DNA from: an uncultured Solobacterium sp.
GTDB taxonomy: Bacteria > Bacillota_I > Bacilli_A > Erysipelotrichales > Erysipelotrichaceae
Reading direction: 5' to 3'
Assembly: GCA_927911475.1 (NCBI GenBank)
Contig: CAKMPP010000175.1
Coordinates: forward strand, 1 to 8,430
Length of the DNA: 8,430 bases
A program made the position numbers and the translations under genes. Position 1 is the stretch's first letter, and every line of letters starts with the position of its first letter. Under the pieces are notes generated by a model. That model was not told where the DNA came from. It was given only the letters and a program-made list of their open reading frames with translations, and ran no database searches. Shown piece by piece: positions 1 through 5,427 of this stretch.

Positions 1-80
1 CCTAAGAGTGCGATGCCTGATACTTACCAAGGTTCTCATACAGCTAAGATGAATGCGATTTTGAATCGTCGTTTACGTAA
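1..80. repeat. 80-bp exact inverted copy of pepC interior at the window edge
   Basis: Bases 1-80 are the exact reverse complement of 276-355, which lies inside pepC (position i pairs with 356-i). The match breaks at 81/275. The loop between the arms is 195 bp. Because the match begins at base 1, the repeat may extend beyond the window. The join falls where pepC should continue after PLDF, and both partners share a short TTAC-like sequence. This pattern is typical of a fold-back or strand-switch chimera at a contig end. A real inversion-duplication cannot be excluded from this sequence alone. Confidence 0.95.
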
Positions 81-826
81 AAGTCTAGTGGTTTAACATT
101 GTATTCCGCATGGTAGTTACCATCTTTATCGTTGTATTCAAATGTAAATTCCTGTGGTGGTAGACCAAAACAAGACGCAATCAATCCATAGATTTCTTTC
201 AGTGCGACTTCCTTTAATGCTGGAATTTCATCCTTCTTACCTGCTTGTGCTAATTTACGACTATCCACCGCAAACTTACGTAAACGACGATTCAAAATCG
301 CATTCATCTTAGCTGTATGAGAACCTTGGTAAGTATCAGGCATCGCACTCTTAGGCGCAATACCATACTTCTTTACAAGACTAACTAACATGTTCCATTG
401 GCCACCATCACCAACAGCCCACTCTAATAAGAAACGCATAGTATCACTTCCTACAGGACTATCAATTTCCTGTAGTGTGCATTCCATAAACCAATTTGCT
501 TTTTCTAGTTTGTCATAGAATGCGATGTAGTTTTGTGATAATTCAAACTCAGCCATATTGTATTTCTTTGCGATGAGTTCACGTAATACATTCATCGATG
601 AGAAGATCCAACAACGACCAGACTGATATTGGTTTGTGACTGGCATTGTCTTTAAATCAATTGAGAAGATATTTGGGTTATTTCTTTCCGCATCAAAGTT
701 ACGGCTAATTGTACCGATATCGTTCTTCACTAAGGCATTACGAATAACTCTTGCCTTTTCATCCTTTAAATAATTCTCACGTAGTGTATCAATTTTCTGT
801 AATGTTACAGGATTCATATTAGACAT
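81..826 (-). CDS. pepC: C1-family aminopeptidase (bleomycin hydrolase/PepC type), N-terminal part only
   Basis: This is the N-terminal part of a cytoplasmic papain-fold cysteine aminopeptidase that trims N-terminal residues from peptides. The active-site block NQYQSGRCWIFSS is clear, with the nucleophile Cys72 and the oxyanion Gln66 six residues before it. Residues 1-249 look native, including GDGGQWNMLVSLVKKYGIAPKS and the late PLDF. Full-length family members are about 440-450 residues, so the catalytic His and Asn are missing here. After about position 81 the reading frame runs into an inverted copy of the gene's own interior and stops at 44-46, giving a false tail (YVNDDSKSHSS). The ATG at 824-826 is preceded by AGAAGGT (834-840) at 7 nt, which supports this start. 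A candidate promoter lies just upstream. Family assignment is very secure. The truncation is probably a contig-end artefact and not biology. Confidence 0.93.
276..355. repeat. Native arm of the 80-bp inverted repeat, inside pepC
   Basis: This is the partner arm of the inverted copy at 1-80. It encodes part of the intact pepC reading frame (around PKSAMPDTYQGSHTAKMNAIL), so this arm is the original and the arm at 1-80 is the displaced copy. Confidence 0.95.
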
Positions 827-851
827 ATAAATTACCTTCTTTCTATGTAGT

Positions 852-880
852 ATGTTATAACTAACTCACCTATTTTTCAA
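852..880 (-). promoter_or_regulatory. Candidate sigma-A promoter for pepC
   Basis: Read on the minus strand, TTGAAA (875-880) is followed by a 17-nt spacer and TAACAT (852-857). A TATAAC overlaps the -10 at a shorter 15-nt spacing. It lies 26 nt upstream of the pepC ATG. The -35 is good and the -10 is moderate. I see no terminator between the upstream zinc-ribbon gene and this site, so read-through from upstream is also possible. Confidence 0.4.
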
Positions 881-901
881 TCGATAAACACTGACAAATT
901 C

Positions 902-1312
902 TTAGCTTTTCGCAGAAAACTCTTGTTTACAGTGCGGGCAATGAATGACAATTTCTCCTTTACCCTTAGGAACACGCACAAGTTGATAGCAACGTTTACA
1001 TACAAAATACTTATACTCTCTATTTGTAACATTGTTTTGAATCGCTTTCATTTGTCTTGTGACAAAGCGATTGGTATCTTGATACTTACGATTTTCAATA
1101 CTTCGCTTTGTGATATTTCGTGATGTAAAGCGGTACACAAATATGCCAAAGATTACTAGTACAAGTAGCGCTGGTATACTATTTTTTACAAATAATCCCA
1201 ATACTAAAATAACGATCATCAATATAAGCAAATGTGTATTGAGACGGTCCATGCCATAACTTCTTCTAAGACGATATTGTATTTGTTCAATCAAACGATT
1301 TCTTCTTTTCAT
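902..1312 (-). CDS. Small membrane protein with C-terminal zinc ribbon
   Basis: A 136-residue protein of a conserved but uncharacterised firmicute family. Two membrane segments (about residues 26-43 and 45-62) follow a basic N-terminus (MKRRNRLIEQIQYRLRR). A basic linker leads to a C-terminal zinc ribbon with paired cysteines C105/C108 and C125/C128 around the family-typical VRVPKGKGEIVIHCPHC. The ribbon is expected to face the cytoplasm and could bind nucleic acid or a partner protein; that is inference. I chose the ATG at 1310-1312 because AGGAAG (1318-1323) sits 5 nt upstream. An in-frame ATG at 1358-1360 overlaps the end of the preceding gene and has no ribosome site. It starts 38 nt after the HTH gene, so the two are probably co-transcribed. 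Family resemblance is good; the function is unknown. Confidence 0.8.
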   Translation of the reverse strand: MKRRNRLIEQIQYRLRRSYGMDRLNTHLLILMIVILVLGLFVKNSIPALLVLVIFGIFVYRFTSRNITKRSIENRKYQDTNRFVTRQMKAIQNNVTNREYKYFVCKRCYQLVRVPKGKGEIVIHCPHCKQEFSAKS

Positions 1313-1317
1313 ATATA

Positions 1318-1338
1318 CTTCCTGTTCTAATGACAGGA
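1318..1338 (-). promoter_or_regulatory. Small hairpin covering the ribosome binding site of the zinc-ribbon gene
   Basis: On the minus strand, TCCTGT (1333-1338) can pair with ACAGGA (1320-1325) across a 7-nt loop. This buries most of the AGGAAG site (1318-1323) that serves the ATG at 1312. A six-base-pair stem is weak, so it may tune translation or be chance. Confidence 0.3.
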
Positions 1339-1350
1339 TTATATCACTTC

Positions 1351-1704
1351 CTACATACAATCGATACGATGACGAAATACTTCTTCTAACAAAGTACGAT
1401 AACTTTGAAATCGTCTTTGTAGTGTCCGTAAGGACATATGATATTGGTATGCAATATCTTTCTGCCGTATTCCATCAATGTAGTACGACACAAACATATC
1501 CATTGCCATCTTTCCATGCACTACTTTCATGTAATGCATCATTTTCTCTACTTGCTCTACTTGTTTTAAAACAGCTTGGTATTGTTTCTGAAGCGTTTCA
1601 TCTGTTGATGATCGTTCCATCTTCATTTCAAGTGCTTGTTGTAGTTGTTTTTGTAGTGGATATGCTTTACATAAATCTCTAAAATAATCTTTCCTTCTAG
1701 ACAT
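1351..1704 (-). CDS. Small coiled-coil/HTH protein (sigma-70 region 4-like)
   Basis: A 117-residue, Lys/Gln/Glu-rich protein. Residues about 15-60 look like a helical, coiled-coil-prone stretch. Residues about 70-103 (FVSYYIDGIRQKDIAYQYHMSLRTLQRRFQSY) resemble a region-4 sigma-factor helix-turn-helix, where the phrase GxxxKDIA...S.RTLQRR is the recognition unit. Similar proteins occur in phages and as stand-alone regulators in firmicutes. No region 2 is present, so it is not a complete sigma factor. The ATG at 1702-1704 is preceded by GGAGGG at about 4 nt. An in-frame GTG at 1714-1716 overlaps that ribosome site and was rejected. It follows the purC terminator and precedes the zinc-ribbon membrane gene, perhaps as a two-gene unit. 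I recognise the fold but not the target or role. Confidence 0.7.
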   Translation of the reverse strand: MSRRKDYFRDLCKAYPLQKQLQQALEMKMERSSTDETLQKQYQAVLKQVEQVEKMMHYMKVVHGKMAMDMFVSYYIDGIRQKDIAYQYHMSLRTLQRRFQSYRTLLEEVFRHRIDCM

Positions 1705-1750
1705 AATACCCTCCACTTTTTCTATACACTTTTATTTAAATCTTCCCATA

Positions 1751-1774
1751 GAAAAAGCTGAGTATTCCTCAGCT
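1751..1774 (-). terminator. Intrinsic terminator of purC, overlapping its stop codon
   Basis: On the minus strand, AGCTGAG (1768-1774) and CTCAGCT (1756-1762) form a perfect 7-bp stem with a 5-nt loop, followed by a T-run (1752-1756). The purC stop codon TAG (1773-1775) forms the foot of the stem. There is no T-run on the plus-strand side, so it acts in one direction. Confidence 0.85.
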
Positions 1775-2648
1775 AGAAAGTAAGTTCTTTCCCTGTTAAT
1801 AGATGGTACGCTTCCAAGTACTTCGCAATTGTCTTATCAATCACTTCCTGTGGTAAGCAGTAATCACTATTAGGATTTTGTTTTAACCAGTCTCTAACAA
1901 ACTGTTTATCGAAGGATGGTTGTCCTTTACCTGGTGTATAGCCTTCGACTGGCCAGAAACGGCTTGAATCTGGTGTTAACATTTCATCTGCTAGTACAAC
2001 TTCGCCATGTTCATCAAGACCGAATTCAAACTTTGTATCAGCGATGATGATACCCTTTGTACGTGCATATTCAGCACACTTCTTATAGAGTGCAATCGTA
2101 TAATCTCTTAACTTCTGTGCATACTCTTCACCACGCTCTGGGTATGCTTTCTTTAAAATTTCAACTGACTTTTCATAACTGATATTTTCATCATGTTCAC
2201 CAATTTCAGCTTTTGTGGATGGAGTATAAATTGGCTCAGGAAGTTGATCACATTCTCTAAGACCATCTGGCAATTTGATATTACATACAGTTTGGTCCTT
2301 TTGATAACTTACCCAACCAGAGCCTGTAATATATCCTCTTACAATACACTCAATCGGCAACATCTCTAACTTCTTACACAACATTGATCTACCTGCAAAT
2401 TTCTCATTACGGAAAAATTCTGGCATTTTTTGTACATCTGTTGTAATCATATGATTTTTCACAATATCATTTGTCAAATCGAACCAGAAACGTGACATTT
2501 GTGTTAAAACAATTCCTTTGTTTACTACCTGATTCTTTAAAATAACATCGAATGCAGAAATACGGTCGGTCGCTACCATAATCAAGGCATCATCAACGTC
2601 ATAGATTTCACGTACTTTGCCTTCTTTGATTGGTGCATATTGTTTCAT
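1773..2648 (-). CDS. purC: Phosphoribosylaminoimidazole-succinocarboxamide synthase (SAICAR synthetase)
   Basis: This cytoplasmic enzyme of de novo purine synthesis joins aspartate to CAIR with ATP to make SAICAR. The 291-residue product carries the N-terminal nucleotide-binding KEGKVREIYDV and VATDRISAFDVIL. It also has the signature LPIECIVRGYITGSGW (about 97-112), the ADTKFEFGLD block (about 204-213) and LADEMLTPDSSRFWP. At 291 residues it is the longer form, like yeast ADE1, not the ~240-residue form common in Bacillus and E. coli. A strong AAGGAGGAG lies 8 nt upstream of the ATG. It stands alone here: no other pur gene is adjacent, and terminators lie on both sides (2695-2720 and 1751-1774). 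A promoter is expected at 2649-2694, but I could not pick a convincing one. Confidence 0.97.
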   Translation of the reverse strand: MKQYAPIKEGKVREIYDVDDALIMVATDRISAFDVILKNQVVNKGIVLTQMSRFWFDLTNDIVKNHMITTDVQKMPEFFRNEKFAGRSMLCKKLEMLPIECIVRGYITGSGWVSYQKDQTVCNIKLPDGLRECDQLPEPIYTPSTKAEIGEHDENISYEKSVEILKKAYPERGEEYAQKLRDYTIALYKKCAEYARTKGIIIADTKFEFGLDEHGEVVLADEMLTPDSSRFWPVEGYTPGKGQPSFDKQFVRDWLKQNPNSDYCLPQEVIDKTIAKYLEAYHLLTGKELTF

Positions 2649-2694
2649 GATGTTCTCCTCCTTAATGAAACATGTTCATAAACACTTTAAATAG

Positions 2695-2719
2695 AAAAAC
2701 GGCATTCAAAGAATACCGT
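2695..2719 (-). terminator. Intrinsic terminator of the TM2-domain gene
   Basis: On the minus strand, ACGGTATTC (2711-2719) pairs with GAATGCCGT (2699-2707), a 9-bp stem with one G-U pair and a 3-nt loop. A run of five T follows (2695-2699). It begins 1 nt after the TM2 gene stop codon and separates that gene from purC. Confidence 0.85.
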
Positions 2720-2720
2720 C

Positions 2721-3113
2721 TTACATTTCGATACAGCCATTCTCATCAGCTGGCTTAGAAAGCGCAATGATGAACTTATAGATTCCATAAATTGCAGGGA
2801 TACCTGTCCAGCAGAAAATAAGTGAAAGCATACCTGCACGCGTGTTACCTGCATAGAATTCTTGGGCGCCAAAAACACCTAAGAAGAATGCAAGAAGAGC
2901 GTAAGTAGTCTTATTTACTCCACGAGAATTAGAGCGGTTATCAAAAACACTCTCGGCCTTCGTGATGATAATACTATCGTCATTGCGATAGATATTAACA
3001 TAATCACCAATTCTTGGTGGGAAGTTAAAATACGCAATATCAAATTCTTCTAAGCTTCCATCAGCCTTACCAACGGATACTATACGATTTTCAATACGAA
3101 CAATTTTATCCAT
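2721..3113 (-). CDS. TM2-domain membrane protein
   Basis: A 130-residue protein. The N-terminal half (residues 1-55) is a soluble, beta-rich segment (IVRIENRIVSVGKADGSLEEFD...IGDYVNIYRNDDSIIITK) that looks like a small barrel. The C-terminal half (67-118) is a TM2 domain: VNKTTYALLAFFLGVFGAQEFYAGNTRAG, then CWTGIPAIYGIYKFIIAL, with two membrane helices and the typical FG..xFYxG turn. TM2 proteins are widespread in bacteria and mostly uncharacterised. The ATG at 3111-3113 has GGAGG 8 nt upstream. An in-frame TTG at 3126-3128 overlaps this ribosome site and was rejected. Its own promoter (3136-3164) and terminator (2695-2719) make it a single-gene unit, although a transcript of the preceding lipid kinase would also run into it. 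Confidence 0.88.
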   Translation of the reverse strand: MDKIVRIENRIVSVGKADGSLEEFDIAYFNFPPRIGDYVNIYRNDDSIIITKAESVFDNRSNSRGVNKTTYALLAFFLGVFGAQEFYAGNTRAGMLSLIFCWTGIPAIYGIYKFIIALSKPADENGCIEM

Positions 3114-3135
3114 ATAAATGTCCTCCAACGTTCCT

Positions 3136-3164
3136 ATTATACATTATCATGACTTACTTGTCAT
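3136..3164 (-). promoter_or_regulatory. Strong sigma-A promoter for the TM2 gene, inside the 3' end of the lipid kinase gene
   Basis: On the minus strand, ATGACA (3159-3164, 5 of 6 to consensus) lies 17 nt before a perfect TATAAT (3136-3141). Predicted initiation would give a leader of roughly 20 nt ending in the GGAGG of the TM2 gene. The -35 and half the spacer lie within the last codons of the lipid kinase gene. Confidence 0.7.
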
Positions 3165-4051
3165 AATTGTCATTGATTTTGGATGAATTTCGACAGTAAC
3201 TGTACGATGTTTACCACCATCTTCTCCATCCAGTGTCCATGCTGTATTTTCTTCACAGATAAACTCAATCTTATCGGTCTTGAATGCATGTACATATTTA
3301 GGATCAATATTGCCTGTCGCTACGCCTGTTAATACGTTATGTAATATTTCAAGATTATCTAAAGCAGCGACTAACAATACTTCAAACTTTCCATCATCTA
3401 GTGTGGAATCTTCATAAAATGGCAGCTTAAATCCACCAACAGATGGTGAGTTAGAGATTGCGCCAAATACAAACGTACCTTCTTCCTCAACTCCGTCATG
3501 AATAAACTTCATCTTTGTACGATTGGTTAAACTAGCTGGAAGATTACTAAGTGCATTGAGTACATACGCTCCATATCCTAGTATCTTCTTTGACTCACGA
3601 GATGTTTCGTAGCTTGTTGCGGTAAATGCACCAAAAGCAGCTACGTAATTAAAGAATGTACCATTAAAACAACCTACATCATAAGAGAATGGTTTACCAA
3701 AAGCTATCGTACGACAATAGGATTCAATTGTACCATTTCATCAATTGCTTTACTGAAGTCATTGGTTGTGCCACCTGGAATATAACCAATTGGTAAGTGA
3801 ATATCCTGATGCATCATAATATTCACAACACGGTTTAGGGTTCCATCTCCTCCATAAACTACAATCGTTTCAAATTCAGAGGCATGGTTGATTAATATCT
3901 CCTCTGAACCTAAACCCTTATCTGGCATGATTGGAAACACTGTTACTTCGCAATCAAAGATGGTTAGATTCTTAATAATATCAAAGACAATCTTTTCGAT
4001 TGCGTTATTGCCTGCTTCAGGATTAAACAAGAACATTACTTTTTTCTTCAT
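3147..4051 (-). pseudogene. Diacylglycerol/lipid kinase family protein (YegS/DgkB type), frameshifted
   Basis: A DAGK-catalytic-domain lipid kinase, expected to phosphorylate diacylglycerol or a related lipid with ATP at the inner membrane face. The first part (4051 to about 3705) has the family's NPEAG (residues 10-14), the nucleotide-binding GGDGT (67-71) and IPGGTTNDFS (91-100), then meets a TAG at 3704-3706. Family sequence resumes at once in another frame from 3704 downward: AFGKPFSYDVGCFNGTFFNYVAAFGAFT, and later the conserved TLDGEDGG near the C-terminus, ending at TGA 3147-3149. The total is 905 nt, one base short of 302 codons, and restoring one base between about 3705 and 3715 gives a normal ~301-residue protein. 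The start is supported by TAGGTGA upstream of the ATG at 4049-4051. It is either a recent null mutation or a sequencing error. The family call is secure. Confidence 0.9.
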
Positions 4052-4094
4052 AACATCACCTACTTCATCTTTATTCTATCACTTTCATACAATG

Positions 4095-4117
4095 AAAAAA
4101 GGAGATTACTCTCCTTT
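4095..4117 (-). terminator. Intrinsic terminator of the ferritin/superoxide reductase operon
   Basis: On the minus strand, AAAGGAGA (4110-4117) and TCTCCTTT (4098-4105) form a perfect 8-bp stem with a 4-nt loop, followed by a T-run (4095-4100). It lies about 25 nt after the superoxide reductase stop and separates that operon from the lipid kinase gene. Confidence 0.9.
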
Positions 4118-4141
4118 GTGTGTTTGATTAAGCTTCTACCT

Positions 4142-4501
4142 TCAAAGGCCGTGTAAGTTGCAGTATTCATAAGCTGCTACAACTTCATCACCTTCAGCTA
4201 ATACAAAGTCAGCGATTGGCTGCTCTGTTGGTAATAAAGCCTTACGCTGTACACCCTGCTTTGTTTCTAAAGCGATGAACTGAATAGAATGTTCTTCAGT
4301 CATTGGGTGAAGAACAGATCCAACAACTACATGAACCTTGTTACCATCAACTGTGATAACTGGTACGTGTTTTTCACCTGCAGCATCTGTTGAATTAGCC
4401 TTTAATTCAACCATTTCTGATCCTTCAGATGTGAATGTTGTGTCATTTCCTAACACTACTTCGATAATTTCTTTTGTTGTTCTGTTAATATAAAATTTCA
4501 T
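4142..4501 (-). CDS. Superoxide reductase (desulfoferrodoxin family) lacking the N-terminal iron centre
   Basis: Superoxide reductases reduce superoxide to peroxide in the cytoplasm of anaerobes without making oxygen. All ligands of the catalytic iron are visible: H45 in EKHVPV, H65 and H71 in LHPMTEEH, and C114 and H117 in CNLHG. The N-terminal ~40 residues align in outline with the desulforedoxin domain (MKFYI...EIIEVV...GSEMVEL), but every iron-binding cysteine is gone. N6-T9 stand where CxxC would be and TFTSEGSEM where the CC pair would be, so it resembles the centre-I-less class known from Treponema. The family normally ends HGLWK..; here TGA follows HGL. One extra G would give HGLWKVEA with TAA at 4128-4130, so a base is probably missing near 4143. 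AGGAGG lies 11 nt before the ATG at 4499-4501; an in-frame GTG at 4505-4507 lies 5 nt from it and could be the start instead. It follows ferritin by 16 nt. Confidence 0.92.
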   Translation of the reverse strand: MKFYINRTTKEIIEVVLGNDTTFTSEGSEMVELKANSTDAAGEKHVPVITVDGNKVHVVVGSVLHPMTEEHSIQFIALETKQGVQRKALLPTEQPIADFVLAEGDEVVAAYEYCNLHGL

Positions 4502-4523
4502 GTTCACTCTTTCCTCCTAATAT

Positions 4524-5027
4524 TTATTGGGCTGATGATTTATAAGAACGTGATGCGAATTCATGATCCAATAAGTATAGGGCTTTAGGATCACTTCCAA
4601 ATAATTCCATCTTTTGAATTAAGTCAGCAGCGTTCTTTTCTTCTTCTGCCTGTTCTGAGATAAACCAATCTAAGAACTGTGTTGTACGGTAATCATTTAC
4701 CTTGCTTGCTTCAGCATAGATCGCATTGATAGATGCTGTGATGAACTTCTCATGAGCATAAGCAGCCTTTAACACATCAAGATTTTCTTTTGACTTTGAC
4801 TCTGGCTTAGCGATTGCTTCATAAGTAACCTTTTCATCATTGTCATGTAGATAAGCGATGAACTTTAATGCATGGTCCATTTCTTCTTTAGCCTGGATGT
4901 TATACCAGTTTGCGAAACCATCTAATCCCTTCTCAGTGAAATGATTTGCAAAATCTAGATATAAGTAAGCACTGTACATTTCTTTGTTAATCTGGTCGTT
5001 GATTAGTTTTGAAACTTTCTTCTCCAT
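4524..5027 (-). CDS. ftnA: Non-haem ferritin
   Basis: A cytoplasmic iron-storage protein that oxidises Fe(II) at a di-iron centre and stores it as mineral in a 24-subunit shell. The 167-residue length matches bacterial ferritins. Ferroxidase ligands are E16 (NKEMYSAYLY), E49 and H52 (KEEMDH), E93 (AHEKFI) and the WFISEQAEEEK segment (Q126, E129). E48, E125 and E128/E129 would make the third iron site seen in E. coli FtnA. There is no haem-ligand methionine pattern, so it is not a bacterioferritin. AGGAGG lies 8 nt before the ATG at 5025-5027. It is first in an operon with superoxide reductase, pairing removal of free iron with superoxide defence. A promoter candidate is upstream, but I found no clear PerR or Fur box. 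Confidence 0.97.
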   Translation of the reverse strand: MEKKVSKLINDQINKEMYSAYLYLDFANHFTEKGLDGFANWYNIQAKEEMDHALKFIAYLHDNDEKVTYEAIAKPESKSKENLDVLKAAYAHEKFITASINAIYAEASKVNDYRTTQFLDWFISEQAEEEKNAADLIQKMELFGSDPKALYLLDHEFASRSYKSSAQ

Positions 5028-5059
5028 TATGAGTTCCTCCTATGACCGTAGTCACTTAT

Positions 5060-5088
5060 AAGATAATAGAATTACATTTCATTTTCAA
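5060..5088 (-). promoter_or_regulatory. Candidate sigma-A promoter of the ferritin operon
   Basis: On the minus strand, TTGAAA (5083-5088) lies 17 nt before TATCTT (5060-5065), about 33 nt upstream of the ferritin ATG. The -10 matches 4 of 6 positions. An AT-rich palindrome CTTATAAG overlaps and follows it (5054-5061) and might be a regulator half-site, but it does not fit a full PerR box. Confidence 0.45.
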
Positions 5089-5107
5089 GGAACATGCCCA
5101 TTTTCTT

Positions 5108-5139
5108 AAAAAAGAGACTTAGAATTTCATCTAAATCTC
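5108..5139 (-). terminator. Intrinsic terminator of the GntR/ABC/Dabb operon
   Basis: On the minus strand, GAGATTTAGA (5130-5139) pairs with TCTAAGTCTC (5114-5123), a 10-bp stem with one wobble pair and a 6-nt loop, followed by six T (5108-5113). The stop codon TAG of the Dabb gene (5131-5133) lies inside the stem, as in purC. Confidence 0.9.
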
Positions 5140-5421
5140 ATAATCGATGCAAGAACGGGCTTGAATCTTATCTTTTAATAAAGCTTTTAGTTTTAAATGT
5201 TCTGGATGAACTTGGTATGCATTTAATGCCTCAAAGGATACAAAATCAAACACTAAGGCAAAATTATAATTTGTAGAATCTGCATCTTTATGATTACATA
5301 CCACTTCACCACTAGCGACTTCCTTTAAACTAGTAAGACTTCTAGCAAGAGTCACTGCTTCTTTCAAACTCTCCTCGTGGTTTAGAGCTTGAAGTTTAAA
5401 CATCACAACATGTCTTATCAT
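5131..5421 (-). CDS. Stress-responsive alpha/beta-barrel (Dabb) domain protein
   Basis: A 96-residue single-domain Dabb protein, a dimeric ferredoxin-like barrel family found in stress-linked and small-molecule-processing proteins. Diagnostic features are the start MIRHVVMFKL, the central NYNFALVFDFVSFEALNAYQVHPEHLKL (the His-Pro-x-His phrase is the family's best-conserved stretch) and the short C-terminal helix/strand ending RSCIDYEI. The length is normal for stand-alone members. GGAG lies 9 nt before the ATG at 5419-5421, with the site overlapping the stop region of the permease gene 6 nt away, so translation is probably coupled. It is the last gene of the GntR/ABC operon. A catalytic role cannot be named. 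Confidence 0.9.
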   Translation of the reverse strand: MIRHVVMFKLQALNHEESLKEAVTLARSLTSLKEVASGEVVCNHKDADSTNYNFALVFDFVSFEALNAYQVHPEHLKLKALLKDKIQARSCIDYEI

Positions 5422-5427
5422 ATTTCA

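Noticed and set aside
923..1123. Plus-strand open frame opposite the zinc-ribbon gene
   Set aside because: It lacks a ribosome site and lies antisense to a well-supported coding gene with family motifs.
1422..1682. Plus-strand open frame opposite the HTH gene
   Set aside because: It has low-complexity hydrophobic content, no ribosome site, and is a shadow of the minus-strand gene.
2649..2694. PurR box or promoter upstream of purC
   Set aside because: A GAACAT core exists but matches only 9 of 13 positions of the PurBox and lacks the CC before GAAC; no convincing -35/-10 pair was found.
3147..3512. Separate small gene starting at the ATG 3510-3512
   Set aside because: It is the C-terminal part of the lipid kinase; the frame is open and family-like up to about 3704, and there is no ribosome site at this ATG.
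5041..5075. Possible PerR or Fur box upstream of ferritin
   Set aside because: Only a half-site-like CTTATAAG is visible; no 15-bp TTATAAT-N-ATTATAA or 19-bp Fur pattern can be aligned.
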